Shown here in pieces: positions 35,158-44,555 of a stretch of DNA of 64,000 nt. The translations under genes and the position numbers were made by a program. Below the pieces are notes generated by a model that ran no database searches, was not told the DNA's origin, and was given only the letters and a program-made list of their open reading frames with translations. Origin of the DNA: Sporosarcina sp. FSL K6-3457 (lineage in GTDB: Bacteria > Bacillota > Bacilli > Bacillales_A > Planococcaceae); contig NZ_JBBOWX010000001.1 in assembly GCF_038007285.1 (NCBI RefSeq), forward strand, positions 496,001-560,000, given 5' to 3'. Every line of letters begins with the position of its first letter. Position 1 is the stretch's first letter.

Positions 35158-36579
35158 ATGGGGCAGGTGGTATCGGATATCCTTCAGCAATCCCATAGGA
35201 AGATGCAAGGGAGATGGGTGTATAAGTACTTGCTTTTACTAGCCGGGATTCCAATTCACTTGATCACTTATCTTTTCTACTTATTTAAAAGAAAGGATCA
35301 TACCTATTTTTCTACCTTGGATGAAGTGAAGCGTGAAATGATTGCGGCTGGTGACAAGGAAGAATTACTAGGTTTGTATAAAGAGCAATTGCATAGGAAA
35401 CAGGCTTTCTTCAAGGAGGAGGTAAATAAAGAGAAAACAAACGAGCAAGCTTTTCAATTGGCTGAACAGCAATTTGAAAAGAAAGCAATAGACAGGACGG
35501 ATGAAATCATTGGGCAAAAAGGGATAGGAAAGCCTAGCTATTCCAGCTATTTTGAGTCATTATTTGCTCGACCTTCCTTTTTACTTATTTCTTTTGTTCC
35601 CGGTATTTTCATGTATGTTCTACTTTTTTTGCTCAGTAATCCGTTTGTTAAATATATAGTAGAGCGACTTGTACAAAGCATCTTTGTTATTGCAGGCGTT
35701 GCTGTTCTTGTATTTACAATTCTCTACATATCACCATTCGACCCCGCTTCCAATATTATTGGGGTCTCTGCAACAAAAGAACAAATAGCTTCATTCAATC
35801 ACTTATATGGATTGGATTTACCTTACTTTCAGCAATTGTGGAATGCTGTCAAGGGGATTGCGACATTCGATTTGGGTGCGTCTTTTGCTGGGAATGAGGA
35901 TGTGGCAGTAAGTATTGCAAATAAATTTCCGGTCACTTTTACAATTGCCATGTATTCTGTCCTGATGGCAATTATAATCGCCATTCCAGTTGGAATCATT
36001 TCTGCGACAAAGCCTAACTCTTTTCTGGATTATACGTTTATGTTCATTGCACTGATAGGTCTGTCTATCCCAAATTTTTGGCAAGGTCTCATCTTCATCT
36101 TGAATTTTTCTATAAAACATCAATGGTTACCTGCTACCTACAGCCCGCAGAATAGCTTGTCAATGATTATGCCGATTGTTGTACTGGGGACGGGGCTGAC
36201 GGCATCTGTGGCTAGGATGATGCGTTCTTCTTTATTAGAGATTATTCATGAAGATTATATTATTACTGCAAAAGCAAAAGGGCTAAACAAACACCAAGTG
36301 CTATGGAGGCATGCGGTGGGAAATGCAATGATTCCAGTTGTTACGGTCATTGGTCTGTTATTTGGAGGCATGTTGGGTGGAGCAGCTGTGACGGAAAAAG
36401 TTTTTAATATTAAAGGAATTGGTAGTTATATCGTTGATAAGCAGTTCATTCCGGATATTCCAGCCATTATGGGTGGGGTCGTTTATATTGCTATTACCAT
36501 TTCGCTGGTCAATTTGCTGATTGATATTTTGTATGCTTTCCTTGATCCACGTATTCGTTCCAAAATGAAACAATCGTAA
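35158..36579 (+). CDS. Peptide-type ABC permease (DppB-like) with N-terminal extension
   Basis: The C-terminal 310 residues (from RLVQSIFVIAGVAVLVFTILYISPFDP, about residue 172) are a normal DppB/OppB-type permease with six membrane segments. A coupling loop lies near AKAKGLNKHQVLWRHAVGNAMIPV. In front is an extension of about 165 residues. It holds a membrane segment (about 20-42), a long charged stretch rich in Lys and Glu (about 45-135) and another membrane segment (about 140-162). Typical family members have about 310-340 residues and lack this part. The start has GGAGGAGG upstream. It is the first gene of an operon with a second permease and a binding protein. Confidence 0.9.
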   Translation: MGQVVSDILQQSHRKMQGRWVYKYLLLLAGIPIHLITYLFYLFKRKDHTYFSTLDEVKREMIAAGDKEELLGLYKEQLHRKQAFFKEEVNKEKTNEQAFQLAEQQFEKKAIDRTDEIIGQKGIGKPSYSSYFESLFARPSFLLISFVPGIFMYVLLFLLSNPFVKYIVERLVQSIFVIAGVAVLVFTILYISPFDPASNIIGVSATKEQIASFNHLYGLDLPYFQQLWNAVKGIATFDLGASFAGNEDVAVSIANKFPVTFTIAMYSVLMAIIIAIPVGIISATKPNSFLDYTFMFIALIGLSIPNFWQGLIFILNFSIKHQWLPATYSPQNSLSMIMPIVVLGTGLTASVARMMRSSLLEIIHEDYIITAKAKGLNKHQVLWRHAVGNAMIPVVTVIGLLFGGMLGGAAVTEKVFNIKGIGSYIVDKQFIPDIPAIMGGVVYIAITISLVNLLIDILYAFLDPRIRSKMKQS

Positions 36580-36592
36580 AGCAGGTGTGAAA

Positions 36593-38089
36593 ATGAAAGC
36601 AACATCGATGAAAAGACATGCTCTAAAGTTGTCCGGGGAATATTCACAGTCCATTTTTACATGGGTTATTACCTTGGCCTTGACGGTGATTTTTCTTTCG
36701 AACAGTTTCGATTTTAAATCTGGTGACATCAATAGGAATATGCTTGTCCTCTCCAGTGCATATGCTTTGTTCACGCTTATTCAAGTGTTTATTACTTGGA
36801 GGGTGAAAAGAGATTTAATAAGGTACGGTGAAATTCAACATGTGACAAGACGTTTAGGTTTTAGTCAATTACTTAGCTTGTGCACAGGGAATATTTTTAC
36901 TGTGGCATTTGCATTTAGTTTGATAAACAAGAAAAAAACGCCGGAGTATACATTTGCAGTTTATATGTTGCTTACGCAGATTTTTGCGATTGCGATATCT
37001 GCACTTAATTTGTTTAAGCCGTATGTTTCTGATACCTTTTTACCGGCGATGAGTATATTAATAGGAATTGCGATTTTTTATCTTGTGGCGTTAATTCTCG
37101 TGATCAAATTTGTCGATGATTCAACGGCGTCACCAGTGATGTCTATTATTGCTATCATAGCGATCATTACCGCATTATCGGGAAATATTTTTGCGCTGAT
37201 TCTAGGATATAGTTTGTTATTGAAATCAAGAAGCCGTGATCAATCACGAATCATAAAATGGAATACGATGTGGGGGAAAATTACGCGCAACTCTACAGCA
37301 GTCATGGGTTTGTTTTTCATTATCTTACTGTTGACAATCTCAGTCATTAGTAAATTTACTTTTGATTATGAACTTGCTGTTGATAATGATTATGCAAATC
37401 TGTTGCAGAGCCCAAGTCTTGCTTATCCATTAGGCACAGATAATTTCGGTCGAGATTTGTTTTCAAGAATTATATTCGGTGCGAGGATATCATTGCTTGT
37501 TGGGTTTGCTTCCACTGCGATTCCAGCGATTGTCGGAGGATTTTTAGGGGCAATTGCAGGCTATTATAGTAATCGGACAGATAATATCATCATGCGGCTG
37601 TTGGATATTTTATATGCCATCCCGGGAATCCTACTGGCAATAGCTATTATTGCGGCTTTTGGTGCCAATACAACAAACCTTATTATCGCGCTTAGCGTTG
37701 GGTCCATCCCGACATATGCTAGAACGATGCGGGCAAATGTTTTGATGGTATCGAACTATGATTTTGTCGATTCAGCGCGTGCACTTGGTGCGTCGGATTA
37801 CTCAATTATCTTTAAGCAAATTGTGCCGAATTCACTTGCGCCGATGATTGTGAAGTCGACATTGACAATAGGGAGCGCAGTCATTGCGACAAGTAGTTTA
37901 AGTTATTTAGGACTTGGCGTAGAGCCACATATTCCAGAATGGGGGAATATACTGAAGATTGGTAGTACCTATCTTGAATCCCATTCTTATCTGGCTATTT
38001 TTCCAGGGCTCGCGATTATTGCCCTCGTGCTGTCTTTTAACTTTTTGGGGGACGGTTTGCGAGATGCATTAGATCCAAAGTTAGATTGA
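36593..38089 (+). CDS. Peptide-type ABC permease (DppC-like) with N-terminal membrane extension
   Basis: The C-terminal 270 residues are a DppC-type permease, with an extracytoplasmic SPSLAYPLGTDNFGRDLFSRIIFGARISLLVG region and a coupling loop near ARALGASDYSIIFKQIVPNSLAP. In front lie about 210 residues with about six further membrane segments in two groups, not part of the usual 290-330-residue family plan. The start is the ATG at 36593, preceded by AGGTGTG; the frame could also begin at a GTG at 36587. It follows the first permease by 13 bases. The extension may form an extra membrane domain that docks with the extension of the first permease. Confidence 0.9.
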   Translation: MKATSMKRHALKLSGEYSQSIFTWVITLALTVIFLSNSFDFKSGDINRNMLVLSSAYALFTLIQVFITWRVKRDLIRYGEIQHVTRRLGFSQLLSLCTGNIFTVAFAFSLINKKKTPEYTFAVYMLLTQIFAIAISALNLFKPYVSDTFLPAMSILIGIAIFYLVALILVIKFVDDSTASPVMSIIAIIAIITALSGNIFALILGYSLLLKSRSRDQSRIIKWNTMWGKITRNSTAVMGLFFIILLLTISVISKFTFDYELAVDNDYANLLQSPSLAYPLGTDNFGRDLFSRIIFGARISLLVGFASTAIPAIVGGFLGAIAGYYSNRTDNIIMRLLDILYAIPGILLAIAIIAAFGANTTNLIIALSVGSIPTYARTMRANVLMVSNYDFVDSARALGASDYSIIFKQIVPNSLAPMIVKSTLTIGSAVIATSSLSYLGLGVEPHIPEWGNILKIGSTYLESHSYLAIFPGLAIIALVLSFNFLGDGLRDALDPKLD

Positions 38090-38114
38090 ACACATTATGA
38101 AGGAGGAAAAGTAG

Positions 38115-39929
38115 ATGAAGAAAATTTTATTTCCAGTCTTACTGGTATTGGTATTGGTTTTGACAGGCTGTGTGCAAACAAAATCGGATGTTAGTGAACT
38201 AGATGATGCGGTTAAAGGTGGCGTTAAGGACGATACGAAGGTTGTAATTGAAGTGCTTGGTTCGAGTTCGAGTGAAGAGGATATGAATATCGTACGAGAT
38301 CAATTGACTAAAAATGGTTTTGATGTGAAATTGAATATCCAGCCTGACTATGGTAGCTTCAAAGCACAACAAGATGCAGGGAATTATGATGTTGCTGTCT
38401 CTAGTTGGACAACAGTTACAGGAAATCCGGATTATGCAGTCCGTTCTTTATTCAAAACGGGCGGCGATTATAGTATTCTTGCCGATGACAAGGTGGATGA
38501 ACTGGTCGATAAGGCCAGTACAGAAACACCGGCTGAATTTGTAGAGACATATAAGCAGCTGGAACAGCAGCTTGTTGCAGAGAAAGCTTATATTGCTCCA
38601 CTTTATAATTCTTTCAAAGCGCAAGGGGTTAATAAAGAAGTACTGAATGTCGACACAGTTAGACTTGCAAAATCACGTGCGGTTGCGTGGGAAACAATTG
38701 ACTTTAATGATGCAGCTAAGAGGGAGACAGAACCTTTAATTACACAGCAAGCATTGGGTTCATTGACGTCACTTGACCCAGTGAAGGGAAATGACGGATC
38801 CATTAATACGTTAAACACGAATTTATATGTTCGACTGGTCAATTTAACGGATGATGATGTTGTCGTTTCAGATGGTTCTCTATCTTATAATCACAGTATC
38901 GCTGAAGGAAATTCTGAGTACTACTTCATTCTTCGGGATGATATCAACTTTGCAGCAGTTGCAGATGGGAAAGCTGTGGATACAGGAGAACGTGTAGGGG
39001 CAGATGATGTAATTTTCTCATTGAACCGTGCGAAAGATAAAGACTCTGTTCCTGATCACCGGACATATAGTTTGCATGAGCATATTAAAGATGCGGAAGT
39101 TGTAACCGATCTTGCTTCTCTAGACAAAATCCAACAGTCAGATGGCAGTGGAACAGTCAAAGAAGCGCTTGAAGAAGGTCTAGACGTAAAAATTTCAGAA
39201 CTTGTTGGAGATAAAACAGAGGCAAATAGTGAAGAAGGAAAATACCAAGTTATCAAAATGACAACAACGGAACCTTTCCCACAAGTATTGAATTATTTGG
39301 CGCATCAATCTGCGGGAATTGTTTCGAAAAAACAAGTTGAGAGTATTAATACGTATGATGTTGCAGCATTTGACGTGAACAAGGATATCCCATACGGTGA
39401 TCAAAATACCGTTACGGAAGGTGCTAGCTATAACAATACATTGTATGCAAGCGGACCTTATATTTTGGTGAAAAAGAATGACTACGAAGCTGATTTCGTG
39501 AAAAATCCAGCGTACCGACCTGGAACTGATTTTGAACCACTCATTTCAAATGTCGTTGTGCGCTTCATCGCAGATGCAGATAGTTCATTATCTTCATTAC
39601 GAAATGGTGAAATTCACTTATTCAATGGTGTACCGGAAACAAAATATGAACTTGTTGAGAATGATGAAAAACTTTTCTTGCAAAAAAATGAAAGCAATGC
39701 TGTTTCGTACTTGCTATTCAACACAGCCAATCGTGAAGTTGCAACAAGTGACGATTTAAGAAAAGCAGTGCTCTATTCAATTAATCAAGATGAATTCTTA
39801 AGCTACTACCAAGGAAATAAGAAAAAAGCATTTTCCACAGTAAGCCCACTTGTGAATACTGGTAATGAGCTTATCGCGGACTCTGCAAAAGCAAAAGAGT
39901 TTTTAGAAAAATATAAAGCAAGTAAATAA
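38115..39929 (+). CDS. Peptide-type ABC substrate-binding lipoprotein, apparently circularly permuted
   Basis: This 604-residue lipoprotein has the lipobox LTGC (Cys19). Residues about 42-190 (KVVIEVLGSS...QLTKNGFDVKLNIQPDYGSF...YDVAVSSWT...VDELVDKAS...YIAPLYNS) look like the C-terminal part of ordinary family 5 binding proteins. The usual N-terminal part (ALGSLTSLDPVKGNDGS...TNLYVRLVNL) appears only after about residue 210. The chain then ends at LRKAVLYSINQDEF...VSPLVNTGNEL...AKEFLEKYK, exactly where a normal protein would go on to the segment found here at the front. It is therefore a circular permutation of the SBP_bac_5 fold. It is the third gene of the operon with the extended permeases. 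Ligand unknown; probably peptides. Confidence 0.88.
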   Translation: MKKILFPVLLVLVLVLTGCVQTKSDVSELDDAVKGGVKDDTKVVIEVLGSSSSEEDMNIVRDQLTKNGFDVKLNIQPDYGSFKAQQDAGNYDVAVSSWTTVTGNPDYAVRSLFKTGGDYSILADDKVDELVDKASTETPAEFVETYKQLEQQLVAEKAYIAPLYNSFKAQGVNKEVLNVDTVRLAKSRAVAWETIDFNDAAKRETEPLITQQALGSLTSLDPVKGNDGSINTLNTNLYVRLVNLTDDDVVVSDGSLSYNHSIAEGNSEYYFILRDDINFAAVADGKAVDTGERVGADDVIFSLNRAKDKDSVPDHRTYSLHEHIKDAEVVTDLASLDKIQQSDGSGTVKEALEEGLDVKISELVGDKTEANSEEGKYQVIKMTTTEPFPQVLNYLAHQSAGIVSKKQVESINTYDVAAFDVNKDIPYGDQNTVTEGASYNNTLYASGPYILVKKNDYEADFVKNPAYRPGTDFEPLISNVVVRFIADADSSLSSLRNGEIHLFNGVPETKYELVENDEKLFLQKNESNAVSYLLFNTANREVATSDDLRKAVLYSINQDEFLSYYQGNKKKAFSTVSPLVNTGNELIADSAKAKEFLEKYKASK

Positions 39930-39933
39930 AAGT

Positions 39934-39966
39934 GAAAGAGCATCCCGTTTATGAGGATGCTCTTTC
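39934..39966 (+). terminator. Terminator of the peptide transporter operon
   Basis: A 12-bp perfect stem (GAAAGAGCATCC and complement) with a 9-base loop ends in TCTTTCCTTG, 5 bases after the stop. Confidence 0.85.
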
Positions 39967-40150
39967 CTTGTAATGGTGGCATGCTTGAATGAGTGCTGTA
40001 CTAGATGCGACCTACTCTTAATTTTTATCTCGTTTGCTATTAACCATTTATTCGCAATTAAAACTAGGAAGCAAGAATTAGAAAACTTTCTGTCTGCTGG
40101 GCATTACCGGTCTACTTTCGGCAATAGATAGACGACAGGATGGAGATAGC

Positions 40151-40239
40151 CTCTGCCGCCAAAATTGAATCTTTGGCGGCCCTCTCTAGTTAAGAAGCCC
40201 TCTATTCCCTCGTCCGAAAAAGTATTAGTACTTCGTGTA
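40151..40239. repeat. Intergenic repeat family 2, copy 1 (between convergent genes)
   Basis: A perfect 9-bp stem GCCGCCAAA/TTTGGCGGC (40155-40180) is followed by a conserved tail: CTCTAGTTA, GAAG-CCTCTATTCCCTC, TTAGTACTTCGTGTA. The same hairpin and tail recur at 51941-52031. Both copies lie between convergent genes. Confidence 0.8.
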
Positions 40240-40294
40240 TCTAGGTTTTTGGAGAGCGACGGATGAACGACCATCATACGATTACCGAAAATAA

Positions 40295-40329
40295 TGTACA
40301 GGGATGCGGCGAAGTCGCATCCCTGTACA
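40295..40329 (-). terminator. Hairpin terminator downstream of the AraC gene
   Basis: A 13-bp perfect stem (TGTACAGGGATGC and complement) with a 9-base loop is followed on the minus strand by TTATTTTC. It probably ends the minus-strand regulator gene, 108 bases beyond its stop. Confidence 0.65.
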
Positions 40330-40436
40330 TGAAAATAGCACGGTTATTATATAGAAGTTGTTCCATCCAAAGCGAACCAAAAGCGATTGGACTTAGATTG
40401 CACATTATTTGATTAAGTTTGACTAACCAACAGTCG

Positions 40437-41345
40437 TTAATTTTTATATTCCATTTGCAATTTTTTTGGTGAAAGATTATATTCTTTTTTGAAGAGCCTA
40501 TAGAAACTTGAATAATCTAGAAAACCGCATTTCAAGGCTACTTCCTCAATGGGAAGCTGATTTTGTTTAATCATTGTAACAGCAAAGGATAGACGCTTCA
40601 GTGATACATAACGGTAAAAGGGGAGGTTCATGTTCTTTTTAAAGTAATGGGAGAAATAGTATTTATTCAAATGGAAATGAGTAGATACTTTGTCTAAGCT
40701 TAAATCCGGTTCGGTCAAATGTAATTCAATATATTCTAGTATAGATACGAATCGTTGGTCTAGTTTATTGTTGTTGCTAAGGTTGGGCATACTACTTTCG
40801 GGATCAAAGAGTATTTGAAGAGCTTGAAACAACTGATAATTTATGGTGAAAGGAAAGTTTTCTTCTTCATTTTTAATTTTATGATTTATTTCATTGAGTA
40901 AAAAATGTACGTCTTGGAGTTTTTTTTCATGCAAATGCAATACGTGCGAGCTTTGTGTTTTTTGATTAATAATATTCTCTTTCATAGATGGTGAGCTGGA
41001 TAGAAAGTCGGCCATTAAATGCTCGCTGACGCTAACAATTATACGTTCATAGCTATCCATCTGCTTAACAGTAGCTTTATGCACGGCATAGGGGGGGATG
41101 ACCACAACATCTCCTCTCTGTAAGGAATACGTTTTCCCTTCACAAAAAAATTCACACTCGCCATTTAAAAATACAAGAACCTCCAAAACATCATGTCTGT
41201 GTAATTGGAATAAAGACTCCCATTGGGAAAAGTCTTCGGATGATTCGTTAAATTTTTTGAACCAACCTTGGGAATGATTTTTTTTACCAAAGTAATTTAT
41301 TTCAAACCCTTTATCGACGACTGGAATTAAATCAGATGGCTTCAT
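40437..41345 (-). CDS. AraC-family transcriptional regulator with cupin sensor
   Basis: This 302-residue regulator has an N-terminal cupin-type sugar-sensing domain (about residues 35-130, with HRHDVLEVLVFLNGECEF and VVVIPPYAVHK). The C-terminal AraC helix-turn-helix pair (about 205-300) includes LDKVSTHFHLNKYYFSHYFKK and ALKCGFLDYSSFYRLFKKEYNLSP. GAGGGGG precedes the ATG. It is divergent from the family 3 glycosidase gene with 167 bases between, so it is likely the local regulator of that gene, probably responding to a beta-glucoside or related sugar. Confidence 0.9.
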   Translation of the reverse strand: MKPSDLIPVVDKGFEINYFGKKNHSQGWFKKFNESSEDFSQWESLFQLHRHDVLEVLVFLNGECEFFCEGKTYSLQRGDVVVIPPYAVHKATVKQMDSYERIIVSVSEHLMADFLSSSPSMKENIINQKTQSSHVLHLHEKKLQDVHFLLNEINHKIKNEEENFPFTINYQLFQALQILFDPESSMPNLSNNNKLDQRFVSILEYIELHLTEPDLSLDKVSTHFHLNKYYFSHYFKKNMNLPFYRYVSLKRLSFAVTMIKQNQLPIEEVALKCGFLDYSSFYRLFKKEYNLSPKKLQMEYKN

Positions 41346-41439
41346 TTGATGTGCCCCCTCTATATAGCAATATTTACAATGTTCTAAGCAAGAAACGCTA
41401 TATATTTTTAACTTTTTGCTGTTATTCTTATAGTATAAA

Positions 41440-41453
41440 AGAAAGCGTTACCA
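41440..41453 (+). promoter_or_regulatory. cre site (CcpA) upstream of the glycosidase
   Basis: AGAAAGCGTTACCA matches the cre consensus TGWAARCGYTWNCW except the first base. It lies 60 bases before the glycosidase start, so carbon catabolite repression is likely. Confidence 0.65.
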
Positions 41454-41512
41454 AACTCAATATCCATGGTGAGGGAATAACTAGGGCAAGACTAAACTCA
41501 GGAGGCGTTAAA

Positions 41513-43636
41513 ATGGAACGTAACCACAAACAACCCAATCTAGAAGTCAGAGTCAAAAGTATTATTGAAGTGGATGGATTAAAATTTAAAGACTTGAATA
41601 ATAGCGGGAAGCTGGAACCGTATAAGGATTGGCGTTTGAGTCCTAAAGAGCGTGCAGAAAACTTAGTGTCATTGATGAATATCGATGAGAAGGTTGGTAT
41701 GATGCTCATTAATTCACGTAAGATGGGACTTGCTCAGGAAGATAAGGAAAAAACTAGTCATGATGGTGTGTTGGATGAGGCGGTTGTAGAAAAAGGGGAA
41801 AATATATTTGCTGCATCCAAAATATATGGCTCAACACATACGATTGCAAAAAGGAATTTAAGGCACTTCATTTTAAGAGATAACTTTAGTCCAGCTGAAA
41901 TGGCGGAGTGGGTTAATAAAATGAATGAGGTTGCTGAGGGAACGCGTTTAGGTATCCCAGTTATCGTAGCGTCTAATTCAAGGAATGAAAATGCTGAACC
42001 TATTTTTGGAATGAATGATGCGGGTGGTATTTTTTCTACATGGCCTGGAACTTTAGGACTTGCAGCGGCAGCACAAGGCGATATTAAAAATGGTGGAGAT
42101 GCATCACTAATTAGTGAATTTGCTAAAATTGCCCACTCGGAGTGGAATGCTACGGGCATAAGAAAAGGATATATGTACATGGCAGATACCGTTACAGATC
42201 CAAGATGGCAACGGACATACGGTACGTTTGGAGAAAATCCAGAATTTATTTCTGACGCGATTGGTCGCCTTGTTGTAGGATTCCAAGGTGAAGAGCTAGG
42301 AAAAGATAGTATTGCGATGACAACGAAGCATTTCCCAGGTGGTGGAGCTAGGGAAAATGGATTTGATCCCCATTACGTAGAAGGAAAGTGGAACCTATAC
42401 CCAACTCCAGGAAGCTTAGAAAAGTATCATTTGCCGCCATTTAGAGCAGCGATAAAATATGGTACATCGTCAATCATGCCGTATTATTCGATCCCAAGTA
42501 TTAAGAAAAGTGTCGTCCAAGAGTTCGAAGGTGAAGACATTCCGTTCGAAGAGGTAGGCTTCACATTTAATCATTATTTCATTAACCATATTCTAAGAGA
42601 AAAACTTGGATTTAAAGGTTATGTAAATAGTGATAGCGGTATCGTCAATAAGATGAGCTGGGGTGTCGAAGAGTTAAGTGAGGCTGAACGCTTTGCTAAG
42701 GCTGTCAATGCCGGGACAGATATTGTTGCGGATACAGGAGATATTGAAAATCTTAAATTGGCCGTTAGCAAAGGCTGGATTAGTGAAAAACGGATTAATG
42801 AAGCGAATGTCCGACTCCTAACAGAAATGTTCACGCTAGGTCTTTTCGATGATCGTACGTATAATTCGCCAGAAGCGGCGACAGCTGTCGTTAGTAACAA
42901 AGCGAATTGGGATGCAGCTTATGAGGGCCATAAAAAATCTGTAACCGTGCTGAAAAATCAACAGCAGACATTGCCATTAACAGCTGAAAAGCTGACGAAT
43001 AAAAAGGTTTATGTGGAAGTATTGCATAAGGACACGACACGGGCAACTGCTTACACTGAAAAGGCAAGAAAAGAATGTTTAGAGCTTGGGCAATTTACGT
43101 TGACGGATAACTATGAAGAAGCTGACGTCGCGATCATGTTCTTACATCCAAAGTCCGGGTCCTATTTTGATGCAACACTAGGATTATTAGAACTTGATAT
43201 TTGTGAGGGTAAAGTAGTATCAGGTTTGGATGGCTCATTGTATCAAGAAACGACTTTAACGGGCATGAATCATCTCAAAGAAGTGGCAGACAACATTCAT
43301 AACCGTGGTGGGAAAGTAGTCATTAGTGTGAATGTGACGTTGCCATGGTTACTTGGAAATGTTGAACCATTGGCGGACGCATTAATCGTTGGATATGATA
43401 CTTTCTATAATGCACAGTTTGAAGTGCTTGCAGGAAATAGTAATCCTGTAGGCGTTCTACCATTGACATTGCCAGCAAGTGATCAAGTCATTGCGGTTTA
43501 CCAGAATGGTGAGTGTGTATCGAGAAATGATGTACCGGGCTATGACAAGGACAAGTACATGCCTGAGGGATTGAGTTATGCCTATAAGGATAGCGATGGT
43601 AATGTCTATAAACTGGGTCATGGATTGAGGTATTGA
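41513..43636 (+). CDS. Glycoside hydrolase family 3 (beta-glucosidase-type)
   Basis: This 707-residue enzyme starts MERNHKQPN with AGGAGG upstream; a longer frame from 41336 would overlap the divergent regulator. The N-terminal TIM-barrel domain (about 60-400) has the family motif TTKHFPGGG (about 275-283) and the nucleophile Asp in GYVNSDSGIV (about 372). The C-terminal alpha/beta sandwich domain (about 460-700) ends in GYDKDKYMPEGLSYAYKDSDG. There is no signal peptide, so it acts in the cytoplasm on imported di- or oligosaccharides. The substrate is not evident; a cytoplasmic beta-glucosidase or beta-xylosidase role is possible. A cre site and the divergent AraC gene point to sugar control. 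Confidence 0.9.
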   Translation: MERNHKQPNLEVRVKSIIEVDGLKFKDLNNSGKLEPYKDWRLSPKERAENLVSLMNIDEKVGMMLINSRKMGLAQEDKEKTSHDGVLDEAVVEKGENIFAASKIYGSTHTIAKRNLRHFILRDNFSPAEMAEWVNKMNEVAEGTRLGIPVIVASNSRNENAEPIFGMNDAGGIFSTWPGTLGLAAAAQGDIKNGGDASLISEFAKIAHSEWNATGIRKGYMYMADTVTDPRWQRTYGTFGENPEFISDAIGRLVVGFQGEELGKDSIAMTTKHFPGGGARENGFDPHYVEGKWNLYPTPGSLEKYHLPPFRAAIKYGTSSIMPYYSIPSIKKSVVQEFEGEDIPFEEVGFTFNHYFINHILREKLGFKGYVNSDSGIVNKMSWGVEELSEAERFAKAVNAGTDIVADTGDIENLKLAVSKGWISEKRINEANVRLLTEMFTLGLFDDRTYNSPEAATAVVSNKANWDAAYEGHKKSVTVLKNQQQTLPLTAEKLTNKKVYVEVLHKDTTRATAYTEKARKECLELGQFTLTDNYEEADVAIMFLHPKSGSYFDATLGLLELDICEGKVVSGLDGSLYQETTLTGMNHLKEVADNIHNRGGKVVISVNVTLPWLLGNVEPLADALIVGYDTFYNAQFEVLAGNSNPVGVLPLTLPASDQVIAVYQNGECVSRNDVPGYDKDKYMPEGLSYAYKDSDGNVYKLGHGLRY

Positions 43637-43686
43637 AACAATTAAATTGGATTGATATTGTGAATTGAAACGCACATAAAATAACT

Positions 43687-43728
43687 GAGGCTACCTGACA
43701 CCATAGTTTATTGGTGTCAGGTAGCCTC
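43687..43728. terminator. Very strong hairpin between convergent genes
   Basis: A perfect 17-bp stem (GAGGCTACCTGACACCA and complement) with an 8-base loop is followed by GGTTTGTTG. It lies between the glycosidase and the minus-strand DeoR gene and may terminate both. Confidence 0.8.
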
Positions 43729-43793
43729 GGTTTGTTGTTCGTTATAATGATTCAAAAAGGTAATACTGAATTCCTAATCTAACACTTGTTAAG

Positions 43794-44555
43794 TTACATG
43801 AAAATATTAATATCGTGCTCTTCATATTTTCTTAGCATTGGTTGGCTAATGTTTGGGTCTGTAATAATACCATCCACACTTTTTAAATTCCCGATTTTCA
43901 GCATAGCTATGGAGTCAAATTTCGTATGATCCGCTACAACAAATACTTTATTGGCATTGCGAAACATAGCCATTTTCACTTCATATTCGCCATCACCGTA
44001 ATCTGTTAATCCTCTTTCTAAAGAGATTCCACTGACGCTCATAAAAAAAGTATCAATATTAAACTTTTCAATATAGGAAACACAGGAATCGCCTACTATA
44101 CATAGCTCTGAATTTCTAATTTTCCCGCTCGGTAAATAAAGATTAAAGTTAGGATTTGCACTTAGAATGGTTGCAATAATAATGGAGTTTGTAATGACCG
44201 ATAATGAATTAAAATTTTTCGCGAGTTCTTTGGCGATTTCTGTATTTGTGGTACTTACATCTAGTGATACAAAACTCCCTTCCTTGACGAATTGGATAGC
44301 ATGCTTCGCAATCATTTTTTTCTCGCTAATGTTAACGGATTCCCGCACGGTAAAATTTGTTTCTTTTATATTATTATGCTTTAAAACTGCTCCACCATGA
44401 ACACGTTCAATTTCTCCTAGCTGTTCTAGATATTCTAAATCCCTTCTAATTGTCTCCTGTGTCACGTTTAATAAACTACTTAAGAACACAACTTTCACAG
44501 ATTTCTTCTCGGTTAAATAATCCATTATAGACTTATAGCGATCACTTTTTAACAT
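43794..44555 (-). CDS. DeoR-family transcriptional regulator
   Basis: This 253-residue repressor has an N-terminal DeoR helix-turn-helix (about residues 5-55, with VVFLSSLLNVTQETIRRDLEYLEQLG and VHGGAVL). The C-terminal sugar-phosphate sensing domain (about 75-235) includes SLDVSTTNTEIAKEL, VITNS and VVADHTKF. The start at 44555 has GAGGGCGGAT upstream. It is divergent from the Ugp-type transporter operon across about 320 bases and most likely controls it. DeoR proteins usually respond to phosphorylated sugars, which fits the PHP and HAD enzymes in that operon. Confidence 0.9.
   Translation of the reverse strand: MLKSDRYKSIMDYLTEKKSVKVVFLSSLLNVTQETIRRDLEYLEQLGEIERVHGGAVLKHNNIKETNFTVRESVNISEKKMIAKHAIQFVKEGSFVSLDVSTTNTEIAKELAKNFNSLSVITNSIIIATILSANPNFNLYLPSGKIRNSELCIVGDSCVSYIEKFNIDTFFMSVSGISLERGLTDYGDGEYEVKMAMFRNANKVFVVADHTKFDSIAMLKIGNLKSVDGIITDPNISQPMLRKYEEHDINIFM

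Noticed and set aside
40151-40239. Known riboswitch in the second repeat family
   Set aside because: Neither strand matches c-di-GMP, guanidine, SAM or other motifs I know, and both copies lie at the 3-prime ends of genes rather than in leaders.
41336-41512. N-terminal extension of the family 3 glycosidase
   Set aside because: It would overlap the divergent AraC gene and the cre/promoter region; an AGGAGG site marks the start at 41513.
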